From the IMG/VR virus record IMGVR_UViG_3300042261_000100, positions 1 to 43,126 of that record: a stretch of 43,126 nucleotides of DNA, one strand, 5' to 3'. This stretch comes from a virus. Position 1 is the first letter of the stretch; every line of letters starts with the position of its first letter. The notes under the pieces are model-generated. The model was not told the origin of the DNA. It ran no database searches and saw only the letters and a list, made by a program, of their open reading frames with translations. This document shows positions 15,153-23,280 of this stretch, piece after piece. The translations under genes were made by a program, and so were the position numbers.

Positions 15153-15685
15153 AAGGTTTAGTTGATTCCGAGTTAGCTGATAAGCTTGAAGAAGCTATAG
15201 GGGGATATACAATCCCCTGGGTTTGGCAGGCATCTTCTAAATATGGGCGTGATATATTAGACATAAGAGGCCCTGACTTTCAGTTTATTCATATGTTGTA
15301 TGTGAATGGGGAAATAAAGTCACCTTACTATAGTTTAGTAGAATTGGTGCTTCGCGAATTTGAGGCGCATACAGGCTTAACGGTCAAATCAGTGTTTAAG
15401 GTCAAGGCTAACTTACTGCCTAAACAGACATTGACTGAGGCGGAACTAGAAGAAACGGTTCATGTAGATCTGCATAAGACAGATAAAAATTACATAACCT
15501 TAGTGTATTATGTCCTTAACTCAGATGGCAATACGATCGTATTTGATGATGGCAAAGAGGTTTGGTTAAAAGCAAGTCCTGTGAAGGGAAATGCTGTATG
15601 GTTCCCGTCACATATGGAGCACAGAGCGACGCCTCCACAAGGGCATAAACGAAGAGTCGTACTAAACATAATTATGGAAGTATAA
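15134..15685 (+). CDS. 2-oxoglutarate/Fe(II)-dependent oxygenase (prolyl hydroxylase-like), non-ATG start
   Basis: The ATG at 15293 would give only 130 residues, but the frame is open to 15128 and the extra codons read like the normal N-terminus of the family: NILEGLVDSELADKLEEAI, then YTIPWVWQAS. I therefore start at ATT 15134 (183 residues) with AGGAGA 9 bases upstream; ATC 15137 or ATA 15146 are alternatives. Metal ligands are H110 and D112 in VHVDLHK and probably H163 in MEHRATPP; R173 or R174 would bind 2-oxoglutarate. Such enzymes hydroxylate protein or small-molecule substrates. The target may be a neighbouring fibre, which is inference. Confidence 0.75.
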   Translation: MIHNILEGLVDSELADKLEEAIGGYTIPWVWQASSKYGRDILDIRGPDFQFIHMLYVNGEIKSPYYSLVELVLREFEAHTGLTVKSVFKVKANLLPKQTLTEAELEETVHVDLHKTDKNYITLVYYVLNSDGNTIVFDDGKEVWLKASPVKGNAVWFPSHMEHRATPPQGHKRRVVLNIIMEV

Positions 15686-15686
15686 C

Positions 15687-16169
15687 GTGAAAAAGATTAT
15701 CGCATATCTATTCTTAGCGTTCTTTTTTGGCTTCGGTATTGGGTCATGTATGAATATGGCTTTTGCTGAGACCACTGTGATTGAATATAAAGGTCAACCT
15801 GTACCCAGCGCTATGGCGCCAGTAATGAGCGCAATGAATCCAAAGATGTGCCGAACAGGTGTATCTGGGGGCGCTAACACAGGGGTGTTCTCTGTAAGTG
15901 GTGGGATCACTATCATTGATGAGAATTGTGAACGAGTTATTTTGGCTGAGACGTTAGCCAATCAAGGCTTAAAGGTAGCTTCAGTATCTGTGCTCTGCCA
16001 AGATAAGCGAGTATGGCGCGGTATGGAGATGGGCGGTAGTCCTTGCCCTATTGGTGGTGCGGTAGGTGACGCTGCGCGACAAGCTTGGTATCAACTCCAT
16101 CCTGATTGGTTCGAGGAATTATATGGCCCGACTTTTGTTTTGCCTATCTCTACTACTAGGAGCGAATAA
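15687..16169 (+). CDS. Exported conserved phage protein with signal peptide
   Basis: A 160-residue protein starting with GTG and GGAAG upstream. MKKIIAYLFLAFFFGFGIG is a signal sequence; cleavage after AFA (residue 27) would leave ETTVIEYKGQPVPS. IGSC at about 18-21 could also act as a weak lipobox. The mature part holds KGQPVPSAMAPVMSAMNPKM, DENCERVILAETL and SVLCQDKRVW with several Cys, a pattern I know from phage proteins near lysis genes. It probably acts in the periplasm or outer membrane. Exact function unknown. Confidence 0.75.
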   Translation: MKKIIAYLFLAFFFGFGIGSCMNMAFAETTVIEYKGQPVPSAMAPVMSAMNPKMCRTGVSGGANTGVFSVSGGITIIDENCERVILAETLANQGLKVASVSVLCQDKRVWRGMEMGGSPCPIGGAVGDAARQAWYQLHPDWFEELYGPTFVLPISTTRSE

Positions 16170-17133
16170 TGCATATGCTTGGTATTGTACTTACACGCCT
16201 ACTCAACAAGGGTACATCTCTAATCTGCAGTGCTATGACATTGATCCGGTCTATGCTGTCCAAAATTACTGGTGCCCTTACCACCCTCAAGACCCGATTT
16301 GCGCACCACCGCCTCCTGCTTGTGTTGACACAGTCGAATATCAGTCGCTTGCGTGCCAACCTCATTACAGCGGTGTCGTTAATCAAAGCAGGCACTACTC
16401 CTGTGCTACAGAGTCTTTTAGCGCTTGGACAACTACTTCTGACAACTGCACGCCAGATCCTCCAACGTGCCAAACAAGTGTTCAAGAAAGACAAGTAGCA
16501 TGTCAAGATGGGTTCGTGGGATCTATAACGCAGCAGCAAACTTCAACATGTCCGGATCCCTACGGGCAGCCGCTGGCAGGACAATGGATAGAGGTAGCGA
16601 ACTCGTGCGAGAAAGCGCTGACAAACCCAACAAATATAGCGAGTCCAATCTCGCCAGTGAGTCCGCTAAACCCGTCCAACATGGTTGCACCTGTCATAGT
16701 GCAAGAACCTGTGACTGTAGAGACGGCGAGTGTGCCGACAACGACGGAGAGTGCCCCGACTGCAAATGCTACAACTGCGGATGCGAAAGTCGAAACAAAG
16801 CAAGACACACCGACTGTAGTTGCACAGCCTGCACAGGATACGCAGACTACATCGATAGCACCAACAACACCCCCGGGAAAGACACTGGTACCCGGATTCG
16901 GATTAGTGATGAGCCTCGAGCTTCTGAACGCCCCAGTGCAAATTCAACAAGTACAATTGAATACATTACTGGAATACAGTCAGGAGTTACCGTATGAGCT
17001 TGGAGGAAATCAAGGAGTCTTACTCGAATTTATCAGCGACAATGAAGTTGCTGCTTACTTTGCTGCTCGCGGGCGGTGGGAGCACGATCTGGTACGTGGT
17101 TACGTTTTTCAACGACTCCCAAGCTACGATTGA
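16123..17133 (+). CDS. Exported Cys-rich protein with two 4-Cys repeats
   Basis: I use the ATG at 16123 (336 residues), with GAGGAA before it, because it begins a clean signal peptide MARLLFCLSLLLGANNAYA. The mature N-terminal half has 12 Cys, including two tandem 4-Cys units (about residues 64-115 and 116-165) of the thrombospondin-like form C-x9-C, then C, then W and C. A Pro/Thr/Ala-rich linker (about 170-260) follows, then a C-terminal part with VPGFGLVMSLELLNAP. It overlaps the upstream gene by 47 bases and the downstream gene by 140 bases in another frame. Likely periplasmic or surface; function unknown. Confidence 0.65.
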   Translation: MARLLFCLSLLLGANNAYAWYCTYTPTQQGYISNLQCYDIDPVYAVQNYWCPYHPQDPICAPPPPACVDTVEYQSLACQPHYSGVVNQSRHYSCATESFSAWTTTSDNCTPDPPTCQTSVQERQVACQDGFVGSITQQQTSTCPDPYGQPLAGQWIEVANSCEKALTNPTNIASPISPVSPLNPSNMVAPVIVQEPVTVETASVPTTTESAPTANATTADAKVETKQDTPTVVAQPAQDTQTTSIAPTTPPGKTLVPGFGLVMSLELLNAPVQIQQVQLNTLLEYSQELPYELGGNQGVLLEFISDNEVAAYFAARGRWEHDLVRGYVFQRLPSYD

Positions 17134-17494
17134 GTTTGCAAAGAATTATAAGCCGTACGACGACGCTGCCGTGAAAGAACTTATTACTAAGACCAACACA
17201 GAGATTCTCACCCGCAATGCGGCTTTAGAGCAAGAGAATGCTAAACTACGCGCAGAAGTTGCAGCGGCACAAAGCGCTTTAGTCCAGGCGGCTGGACAAC
17301 TAGCTAGGGTACAAGAAAAGGCTAGTGAAGCTGCTGTATCTGCAACTGAAGCGAAGACAATATCATTGGGTACTCAACGCGAGACACAGGCGATGCTTAC
17401 GTCAATTCGTGAAGAGGTTAGAACCACTAAGGAAGGCTTAGAAGCACGCATGAAAGCGTTGCAGAAAGCCACCGTTAACCCATTAGGAAATTAA
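16994..17494 (+). CDS. Membrane-anchored coiled-coil protein, candidate inner-membrane spanin
   Basis: A 166-residue protein with a strong AGGAG seven to eight bases before the ATG. Residues 1-16 are polar, about 17-40 form one membrane span (MKLLLTLLLAGGGSTIWYVV), and residues about 65-160 are a long Ala/Glu/Lys/Gln coiled coil. This N-in, C-out layout beside holin and endolysin genes resembles inner-membrane spanins such as Rz, which help disrupt the outer membrane. There is no sequence match that I recognise. Its first 140 bases overlap the upstream Cys-rich gene. Confidence 0.65.
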   Translation: MSLEEIKESYSNLSATMKLLLTLLLAGGGSTIWYVVTFFNDSQATIEFAKNYKPYDDAAVKELITKTNTEILTRNAALEQENAKLRAEVAAAQSALVQAAGQLARVQEKASEAAVSATEAKTISLGTQRETQAMLTSIREEVRTTKEGLEARMKALQKATVNPLGN

Positions 17495-17495
17495 T

Positions 17496-18014
17496 ATGCT
17501 GACACTTATCACTACACTTATATCGTTTTTATCAGGCGGGATGCCTAAGCTATTGGACTTTTTCCAAGACCGTTCAGATAAGAAACATGAGGTTGCACTG
17601 GCACAGTTGCAAATACAACAACAACTAGAGTTGCAGAAAGCTGGCTTTGTAGCTCAAAAAGAATTAGAGGAGGTTCGCCTCGATGAAATCAGAACACAAA
17701 CCAACGCGGATATGCGTATCACAGAGATTGAAGCAGAAGCTAACCAACGCAGCGCTATGTATGCGCACGACATTGCAATCGGTCAAGGTGCGGCTCAGTG
17801 GGTTATTAATATGCGAGCTGCTGTTCGTCCTGCTATTACTTTCGGGCTGTTTGCTCTTCTTGTTTTTGTGGACGTCTTTGGATTTTATTACGCAATTCAT
17901 ACTAAAGTTCCTTTCGATGTAGCCTTGCACCTATTATGGGATGACGAGACTCAGATGATCTGGGCTTCTGTTGTGGCTTTCTGGTTTGGTACTCAGGCGT
18001 TTCAGAAAAAATAA
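17496..18014 (+). CDS. Putative holin, GTA holin-like with C-terminal membrane spans
   Basis: A 172-residue protein. The short hydrophobic N-terminus (MLTLITTLISFLSGGMPKLL) leads into a Lys/Glu/Gln-rich helix (about 25-90), then two membrane spans: AITFGLFALLVFVDVFGFYY (about 113-132) and MIWASVVAFWFGTQAF (about 153-168), ending QKK. Three hydrophobic segments and the RPAI...WFGTQA signature resemble the three-span holins known from gene-transfer agents and phages. Its position directly before the endolysin supports a role in lysis timing. The stop overlaps the endolysin start by one base. Confidence 0.7.
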   Translation: MLTLITTLISFLSGGMPKLLDFFQDRSDKKHEVALAQLQIQQQLELQKAGFVAQKELEEVRLDEIRTQTNADMRITEIEAEANQRSAMYAHDIAIGQGAAQWVINMRAAVRPAITFGLFALLVFVDVFGFYYAIHTKVPFDVALHLLWDDETQMIWASVVAFWFGTQAFQKK

Positions 18015-18475
18015 TGAAGGCGAGTGAACAATGCTTAAAGCTGCTAGCGCATCATGAAGGAGTCCGACGGAAGCCTTATCGTTGTCCTGCTGGTTTGTGG
18101 ACTGTTGGTGTTGGTCATCTCATTGGTGATGGTCGTAGCTTACCTGATAGCTGGAATCGCACATTTAGTCTAGAGGAAGTGTATGCAATATTGGCTCAAG
18201 ATGTCGTACGATTTGAACGAGGGGTCTCACGTCTTATTACTCTACCGCTTAAACAGTATGAGTTTGACGCTATTCTATCTTTTGCTTTCAACCTTGGCCT
18301 TGGCACACTTCAGAAAAGCACGTTGCGTCAGAAGCTTAATCGCGGCGATAAAGAAGGTGCTATTGAAAGTCTCCTCAAGTATAATAAAGCCGGGGGTAAG
18401 GTCCTGAAAGGACTAGATAATCGTCGTAAGGACGAGGCAGCATTGTTTATGGGTAAATATCATGGCACTCTCTAA
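18014..18475 (+). CDS. GH24 endolysin (T4-type lysozyme)
   Basis: A 153-residue muramidase that cleaves the glycan of host peptidoglycan at lysis. The catalytic segment is HHEGVRRKPYRCPAGLWTVG: E15, C24 and T30 give the spacing E-8-C-5-T, where many members have Asp at the second position. VGVGHLIG follows. FAFNLGLGTLQKSTL and GLDNRRKDEAALF are conserved C-terminal lobe segments. Length is normal for the family. No signal peptide is seen, so export depends on the holin. Its last 14 bases overlap the next gene. Confidence 0.92.
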   Translation: MKASEQCLKLLAHHEGVRRKPYRCPAGLWTVGVGHLIGDGRSLPDSWNRTFSLEEVYAILAQDVVRFERGVSRLITLPLKQYEFDAILSFAFNLGLGTLQKSTLRQKLNRGDKEGAIESLLKYNKAGGKVLKGLDNRRKDEAALFMGKYHGTL

Positions 18476-20402
18476 ACTAGTTTTTAAACCAGGTATCAAT
18501 CGAGATCAGACTAACTATGCTTCTGAAGGTGGCTGGTATGACTGCGATAAGGTACGGTTTCGTTCTGGCTTCCCTGAAAAGATTGGTGGCTGGACAGTTC
18601 AGACACTGCAACAGTACGTTGGCTCCGCACGTGCCATTTATCCATGGATTGCATCTAACGGTCAGCAGATTACGGCATTAGGTACGAACCAAAAAGTATA
18701 TCTTGTAGTGTCTTCTAACTTAGTCGACATCACCCCAATTCGCGTAACCTACACACATAGTACCTCACCATCGACTGACAACTGTTTTGGAGCAACCAAC
18801 GGTTCAACCACAGTCACGGTAACGATTATTGCACACGGTGCGGTTGAAGGCGACTATGTAACATTTAGTGGGGCTGTTGGGTTTGCGGGCATTCCTGCTG
18901 GTGACCTTAACAAAGAATTTAAGGTTAGTAATGTTACCTCAAACACATTTGATATTACTGTAGCAACCGCAGCGACTAGCACGGCTTCAGGTGGTGGCAC
19001 TTCAATCACTGCAGCGTTCCAAATCAATATCGGTAACTATAATGTTACTGCAGGGTATGGCTGGGGTGCAGGTACATGGGGACGTGGTGCTTGGGGTTCA
19101 GGTACAACAACGCCTGTATATCAACCAGCACGGTTAGAGTTCTTCCAGAACTTCAATGATAGTTTGCTATTTAATATCAGTGGTGGAGATATTTACTATT
19201 GGGCGTTTGATGCAGCATTTAACACTCGCGCTGTGAAACTCTCGTCTGTAGCAGGGGCTCTCGCTGTGCCGCAACAAGTAGGTAAAATCTTGTTTGCCTC
19301 TACAGGTCACTTGATCGCGCTTGGTTGCACGACTTATGATCCGGCGGCACCTTCACCTAATTATCTAGGTACATTTGACCCATTGATGGTTCGTTGGGCT
19401 AACGTGGATGCCGACATCGGTCCTGAACCAGAGAATTGGAAACCAGAACTTACAAATACTGCGGGCTTCTTTAGGTTGCAAGCGGGTTCTGAAATTGTAT
19501 CAGCTATCAACACCCGTCAAGAAACATTGATCTGGACTAACACAGCACTCTACTCTATGCAGTTCTTGGGTACTGCTGAAGTCTTCGGACAACAACCATT
19601 GTCTGCACATATCTCGATTATGGGGCCTAATGTAGTCGCTGGTGCTAACAACGTTACCTATTGGATGGGTAATGATAAGTTCTATAGCTACTCTGGTCGT
19701 GTGGATACGTTACCATGCACACTACGTCAATATGTTTTCACGAATATCAATCGCACACAGGGTCAGATCTTTTTCTCTGGCACAAATGCACAGTTTAACG
19801 AGGTCGTATGGTTCTACTGTTCTGCTGGGTCATCTGAGATTGATCGGTATGTGATCTATAACTACGCTGAGAATATTTGGTATTTCGGCACAATCGGTCG
19901 TACGTGTTGGGTAGATGCAGGTAATACACAGTTTCCATTAGCTGCTAAATCTGGTTGGGTTTATCAACATGAAGATGGACATGACGATGGTCAACCGCTA
20001 GGTGCGCCTCCTGTAGGGATCAATGCGTACATCCAATCAGCTGATGTAGATATTTCTGATGGTGAGCAGTTCATGTTGTTACGTCGTATCATTCCTGACG
20101 TTAACTTTACTAGCTCAGACTTAGCTAACTCGGTGACTGGTGCAGCTTTGACACCAGAGGTTACTATGACTGTTGGGGTTCGTAACTTCCCAGGTGCAGT
20201 TTCTGCGACTACTAATGCAAGCAGTTTGACTACAGCCCGTGATGTTGTAACTACTGCAACAATCGATCAATATACAAACCAGGTATTCGTACGAGCACGT
20301 GGACGTCAAATGAACTTTAAGATTGGTTCAACAGATGTTGGGGTGCAATGGCAGTTAGGTATGCCTCGCTTCGATGCAAGACAGGATGGTCGTCGTGGCT
20401 GA
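18462..20402 (+). CDS. Large tail protein, nozzle/stabilisation-like (P22 gp10 / T7 gp12 type)
   Basis: A 646-residue protein beginning MALSKLVFKPGINRDQTNYA, followed by EGGWYDCDKVRFRSGFPEKI. This N-terminus is characteristic of a large tail protein widely annotated as phage tail or stabilisation protein in podovirus-like genomes. Repeated WGxG and beta-rich segments (YNVTAGYGWGAGTWGRGAWG, about 198-217) fit a beta-propeller nozzle, the role of P22 gp10 and T7 gp12. It lies after the lysis genes and before a C1q-like protein. The overlap with the endolysin suggests coupled translation. Confidence 0.75.
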   Translation: MALSKLVFKPGINRDQTNYASEGGWYDCDKVRFRSGFPEKIGGWTVQTLQQYVGSARAIYPWIASNGQQITALGTNQKVYLVVSSNLVDITPIRVTYTHSTSPSTDNCFGATNGSTTVTVTIIAHGAVEGDYVTFSGAVGFAGIPAGDLNKEFKVSNVTSNTFDITVATAATSTASGGGTSITAAFQINIGNYNVTAGYGWGAGTWGRGAWGSGTTTPVYQPARLEFFQNFNDSLLFNISGGDIYYWAFDAAFNTRAVKLSSVAGALAVPQQVGKILFASTGHLIALGCTTYDPAAPSPNYLGTFDPLMVRWANVDADIGPEPENWKPELTNTAGFFRLQAGSEIVSAINTRQETLIWTNTALYSMQFLGTAEVFGQQPLSAHISIMGPNVVAGANNVTYWMGNDKFYSYSGRVDTLPCTLRQYVFTNINRTQGQIFFSGTNAQFNEVVWFYCSAGSSEIDRYVIYNYAENIWYFGTIGRTCWVDAGNTQFPLAAKSGWVYQHEDGHDDGQPLGAPPVGINAYIQSADVDISDGEQFMLLRRIIPDVNFTSSDLANSVTGAALTPEVTMTVGVRNFPGAVSATTNASSLTTARDVVTTATIDQYTNQVFVRARGRQMNFKIGSTDVGVQWQLGMPRFDARQDGRRG

Positions 20403-21081
20403 GCTTAAAAAATTAGAGTCACCCGCAGCGCCTAACCTTCCTATTGCACCTACGCAATATGATGGAGTGCACTTTGATATTTTAAACAACGTACTTCGGT
20501 TATATTTTAACCGTCTAGCCGAAGCGCTCAAGGCACTGTTTGGTACCAATGGTGGTAAATATATGCAGTTTCCTCATATTGCTGCTTCCGATACAACAGA
20601 TCAATACGCTGGTGGCAACAACACTCCTACAAAGATTAAATGGGATACATTAGAATCAGGTAGCGGATTTACATTAAATGCAACAAATACTGCAACTGCG
20701 GAGCAGAGCGGTACGTACAAGATTGATTATAGTCTTCAGGTTGTGAATACAGATAATGTTGCACATGATGTTGTTGTGTGGTTGGAAGTAACAAATGGTG
20801 GCACAACTCAAGTGCCTAATTCAGCTAGTAAATTTACTATACCTGCTCGTAAAAGTGCAGGGGTTCCTACATTTGTAGTAGCTTATTCTTCCGTTACGTT
20901 TGATATGGTGACTGATGAACAAGTAGCGTTATGGTGGGCTACTGATATGGCTTATAACCCAGTTGGACCAGTTGATGGAATTTATATTGAGGCTATTCCC
21001 ATGCAAACAGTTCCTTATGCTCACCCTGCAGCACCATCAGCAATAGGCTCAATAACGTTTGTATCAGGCCCAACAGCATGA
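20395..21081 (+). CDS. C1q-like virion protein
   Basis: I choose the GTG at 20395, giving 228 residues starting MAELKKLESPAAPNLPIAP, the usual start of this family; the frame extends to ATG 20374 and 20386. The conserved DILNNVLRLYFNRLAEALKA (about residues 26-45) is an alpha-helical N-terminal segment. From about residue 55 a beta-sandwich with SGTYKIDYSLQV and DVVVWLEVTNGG resembles C1q-like domains that trimerise in fibres. It overlaps the tail nozzle gene by 8 bases and probably attaches to the tail. Confidence 0.75.
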   Translation: MAELKKLESPAAPNLPIAPTQYDGVHFDILNNVLRLYFNRLAEALKALFGTNGGKYMQFPHIAASDTTDQYAGGNNTPTKIKWDTLESGSGFTLNATNTATAEQSGTYKIDYSLQVVNTDNVAHDVVVWLEVTNGGTTQVPNSASKFTIPARKSAGVPTFVVAYSSVTFDMVTDEQVALWWATDMAYNPVGPVDGIYIEAIPMQTVPYAHPAAPSAIGSITFVSGPTA

Positions 21082-21112
21082 TATTATTGGTAAAACACAG
21101 TTAGGAATTCTT

Positions 21113-22870
21113 ATGGCAACCCGACAAATCGCTCAAGGATTAGCAGGACTAGGCAGACACGGAGACTCCGTATTGGTTCATATGCAACCATCAGAGGTTG
21201 CAGGACTGCAGGCCCTAGCTAAATCACAAGGTACTTCTCTTACAGTTAACCCAGATACAGGGCTTCCAGAAGCATTCAGTTTAGGTGGCTTCTTCAATTC
21301 ATTATTACCTTCTATTGTAGGTTTAGGCGTTGGAGCTGCGGGTGGACCAATGACTGCCGGTATCTTAGCTGGTGCTGCGACAGGTGCATTAACTAATAAG
21401 AAGAACCCGTTGATGGGTGGTGTAATGGGTGGTCTTGGTGGGTATGGCGGTTTTGGAATTGGCAATGCTTTACAGGGCATGGGGGCAGCTAATGTAGCTG
21501 CTAATCCAGAAGGCTTTCAAAACGCAGCTGCATTAGAGGCTTCAAAATCAGCTGGCACAACAGGTGTTGGTAATAGTATCGCTGACGGAAATGCAATCAT
21601 AAATCAAACCGCTACCGATAATCTTCGCGCTTTCGGTATGGATCAGAATGCTTTGGCTATGGATGCGGCTAAACAAAACTTATCCAATGCTTGGCAAGGT
21701 ACTAAAGATTTAGCTACAGGCCAGGAAGGTGCTTGGGGGAGTTTTAAACAGGCGCTTAACCCAACAGGTGCCGCAGTATCTGATTTGTCTGCTGGTACTA
21801 AATTAGGCATGCCTTTAGTTGGAGGTGTTCTCGGTGGATTAGAACCTTCTGATATTTATGGTAACCCGATTAAACCCTCTGATGCAGGTAAATATGATCC
21901 ATATTCAAGACTAAATCTAGCTGGCGACACAGGTCTTCGCTTATACGCATCTGGCGGTCCAGTATCTTTTGCTGACGGTGGTGATGCACTTAAAGGCGGC
22001 GGTGCCGAAGCTATGCAAGGTTCAGGTCTTTTACCTTTAGATGTTTCAGACATCAATGCTAAATATGGATATAACCCAGAATCATACGCTCAACCAGCTC
22101 CAGAGAATAGAGCTTTTGGTACTAGTCTTGGTAGTTATGGTGGTTTACATTCAATGATTAGACAGGCTGGTATGCCTTCTGTTGAGCCTCCAAAATTAGG
22201 CTTATTTGCATCTAATGAACAGATTGAAGCTGCACGTACAGCATATGAACAACAACTTGCTGCAGCTATGGCAGGTCGTGGTGGTATGGGTAGTACAGCT
22301 AACGCTCCGCAAATGGCTCGCAGTATGGGTACGCTTTCAGGTGGTCCAGCAACTACGACTACTACTGGCATCGCAGGGCTAACTGGTATGGGTTCAACAG
22401 CTGCTACAGCGCCAACCGCGTCAACCGCAGAGACTGCATTATCTCGACTTAACCTGAATAAGAACTACGCAACAGGTGGTTCTATTGCCACAGGTGGTAT
22501 TCGTGATTTGTACTCTAGTCCTGATGATCAAACTAACGGTGCAGCACTGAGTCGCGACGGGTATGGCTTAGGTCGTTTGCAATCTATGGCTGACGGCGGT
22601 ATTGCTAGTTATGCTAAAGGCGGTTATTTAGATGGTCCTGGTGATGGCATGAGTGATGATATTCCTGCTACTATTGAAGGTAAGCAACCAGCTCGTTTAG
22701 CTGATGGTGAGTTTGTTATCCCTGCAGATGTGGTGTCACATCTAGGTAATGGTTCAACTAAAGCAGGCTCACAAAGATTGTATGGTATGTTAGATCGCGT
22801 TCGTAAGGCACGTACTGGCTCAACCAAGCAAGGTCGCAAGATTAATGCGGCTAAACTAATGCCAGCATGA
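21113..22870 (+). CDS. Glycine-rich virion protein, possible internal/ejection component
   Basis: The ATG at 21113 has AGGA six bases upstream; the frame extends to 21059. The 585-residue protein starts MATRQIAQGLAGLGRHGDSV. Residues about 60-140 are a hydrophobic Gly/Ala-rich region that could insert in membranes. YASGGPVSFADGG and YATGGSIATGG repeat a Gly-rich motif, and the C-terminal ~90 residues (DDIPATIEGKQPARLADGEF, then VIPADVVSHLGNG) are a conserved phage module of unknown function. It precedes the T7-like internal protein set and may be part of it. Confidence 0.75.
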   Translation: MATRQIAQGLAGLGRHGDSVLVHMQPSEVAGLQALAKSQGTSLTVNPDTGLPEAFSLGGFFNSLLPSIVGLGVGAAGGPMTAGILAGAATGALTNKKNPLMGGVMGGLGGYGGFGIGNALQGMGAANVAANPEGFQNAAALEASKSAGTTGVGNSIADGNAIINQTATDNLRAFGMDQNALAMDAAKQNLSNAWQGTKDLATGQEGAWGSFKQALNPTGAAVSDLSAGTKLGMPLVGGVLGGLEPSDIYGNPIKPSDAGKYDPYSRLNLAGDTGLRLYASGGPVSFADGGDALKGGGAEAMQGSGLLPLDVSDINAKYGYNPESYAQPAPENRAFGTSLGSYGGLHSMIRQAGMPSVEPPKLGLFASNEQIEAARTAYEQQLAAAMAGRGGMGSTANAPQMARSMGTLSGGPATTTTTGIAGLTGMGSTAATAPTASTAETALSRLNLNKNYATGGSIATGGIRDLYSSPDDQTNGAALSRDGYGLGRLQSMADGGIASYAKGGYLDGPGDGMSDDIPATIEGKQPARLADGEFVIPADVVSHLGNGSTKAGSQRLYGMLDRVRKARTGSTKQGRKINAAKLMPA

Positions 22871-23280
22871 AACGCGTAGAGGTAGTACCACCACATTATG
22901 TTTATCACGTCTGGGATCAAGTAGGTCCGCTATTAGAACGTGGCTTAGCTAAATCGGGTGGGGAATATACTGCCGAGCATCTTAAAGTATATCTGACTCA
23001 AGGGATGCAGATGTTAGTGGTAATTATTGATGATGAGCAAAAAGTGCATGGTGCAGTCTCAGTGTTATTTAATAACTACCCAAATGACCGTGTAGCGTTT
23101 ATCACCTCAGTAGGTGGTAAGGCCTTAGTAGATCAAGAATTATGGCAGCAATTTGAAAACTGCATGCGACAAAACGGCGCGACCTTAATCAGGGGTGCTG
23201 CATATGAATCAGTTGCAAGACTTTGGAAAAAAGCATTTGGCGTAGAACAACGCTACGTCATCGTGGAGAAACAATTATGA
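22867..23280 (+). CDS. GNAT-like protein, counterpart of T7 gp13
   Basis: A 137-residue protein. The central part (MLVVIIDDEQKVHGAVSVLF, then DRVAFITSVGG) and the order of strands and helices resemble GNAT acetyltransferases. A GNAT-like fold is reported for T7 gp13-type virion assembly proteins, and the gene sits at the same place in the order. A clear Q/R-x-x-G-x-G/A acetyl-CoA loop is not visible, so catalysis is doubtful. The start overlaps the upstream stop by ATGA, as does its own stop with the next gene. Confidence 0.7.
   Translation: MKRVEVVPPHYVYHVWDQVGPLLERGLAKSGGEYTAEHLKVYLTQGMQMLVVIIDDEQKVHGAVSVLFNNYPNDRVAFITSVGGKALVDQELWQQFENCMRQNGATLIRGAAYESVARLWKKAFGVEQRYVIVEKQL

Noticed and set aside
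16467-16997. 176-residue Cys-rich frame that ends in ATGA with the next gene
   Set aside because: It overlaps the 16123 gene, which has a signal peptide and regular Cys repeats. The Cys-rich stretch results from reading Thr/Val/Ala codons out of frame, and the start lacks a ribosome-binding site.
23223-23276. Longer N-terminus for the gp14-like gene
   Set aside because: The extra 18 residues overlap the GNAT-like gene and are very basic with no family character; ATG 23277 with ATGA coupling is preferred.
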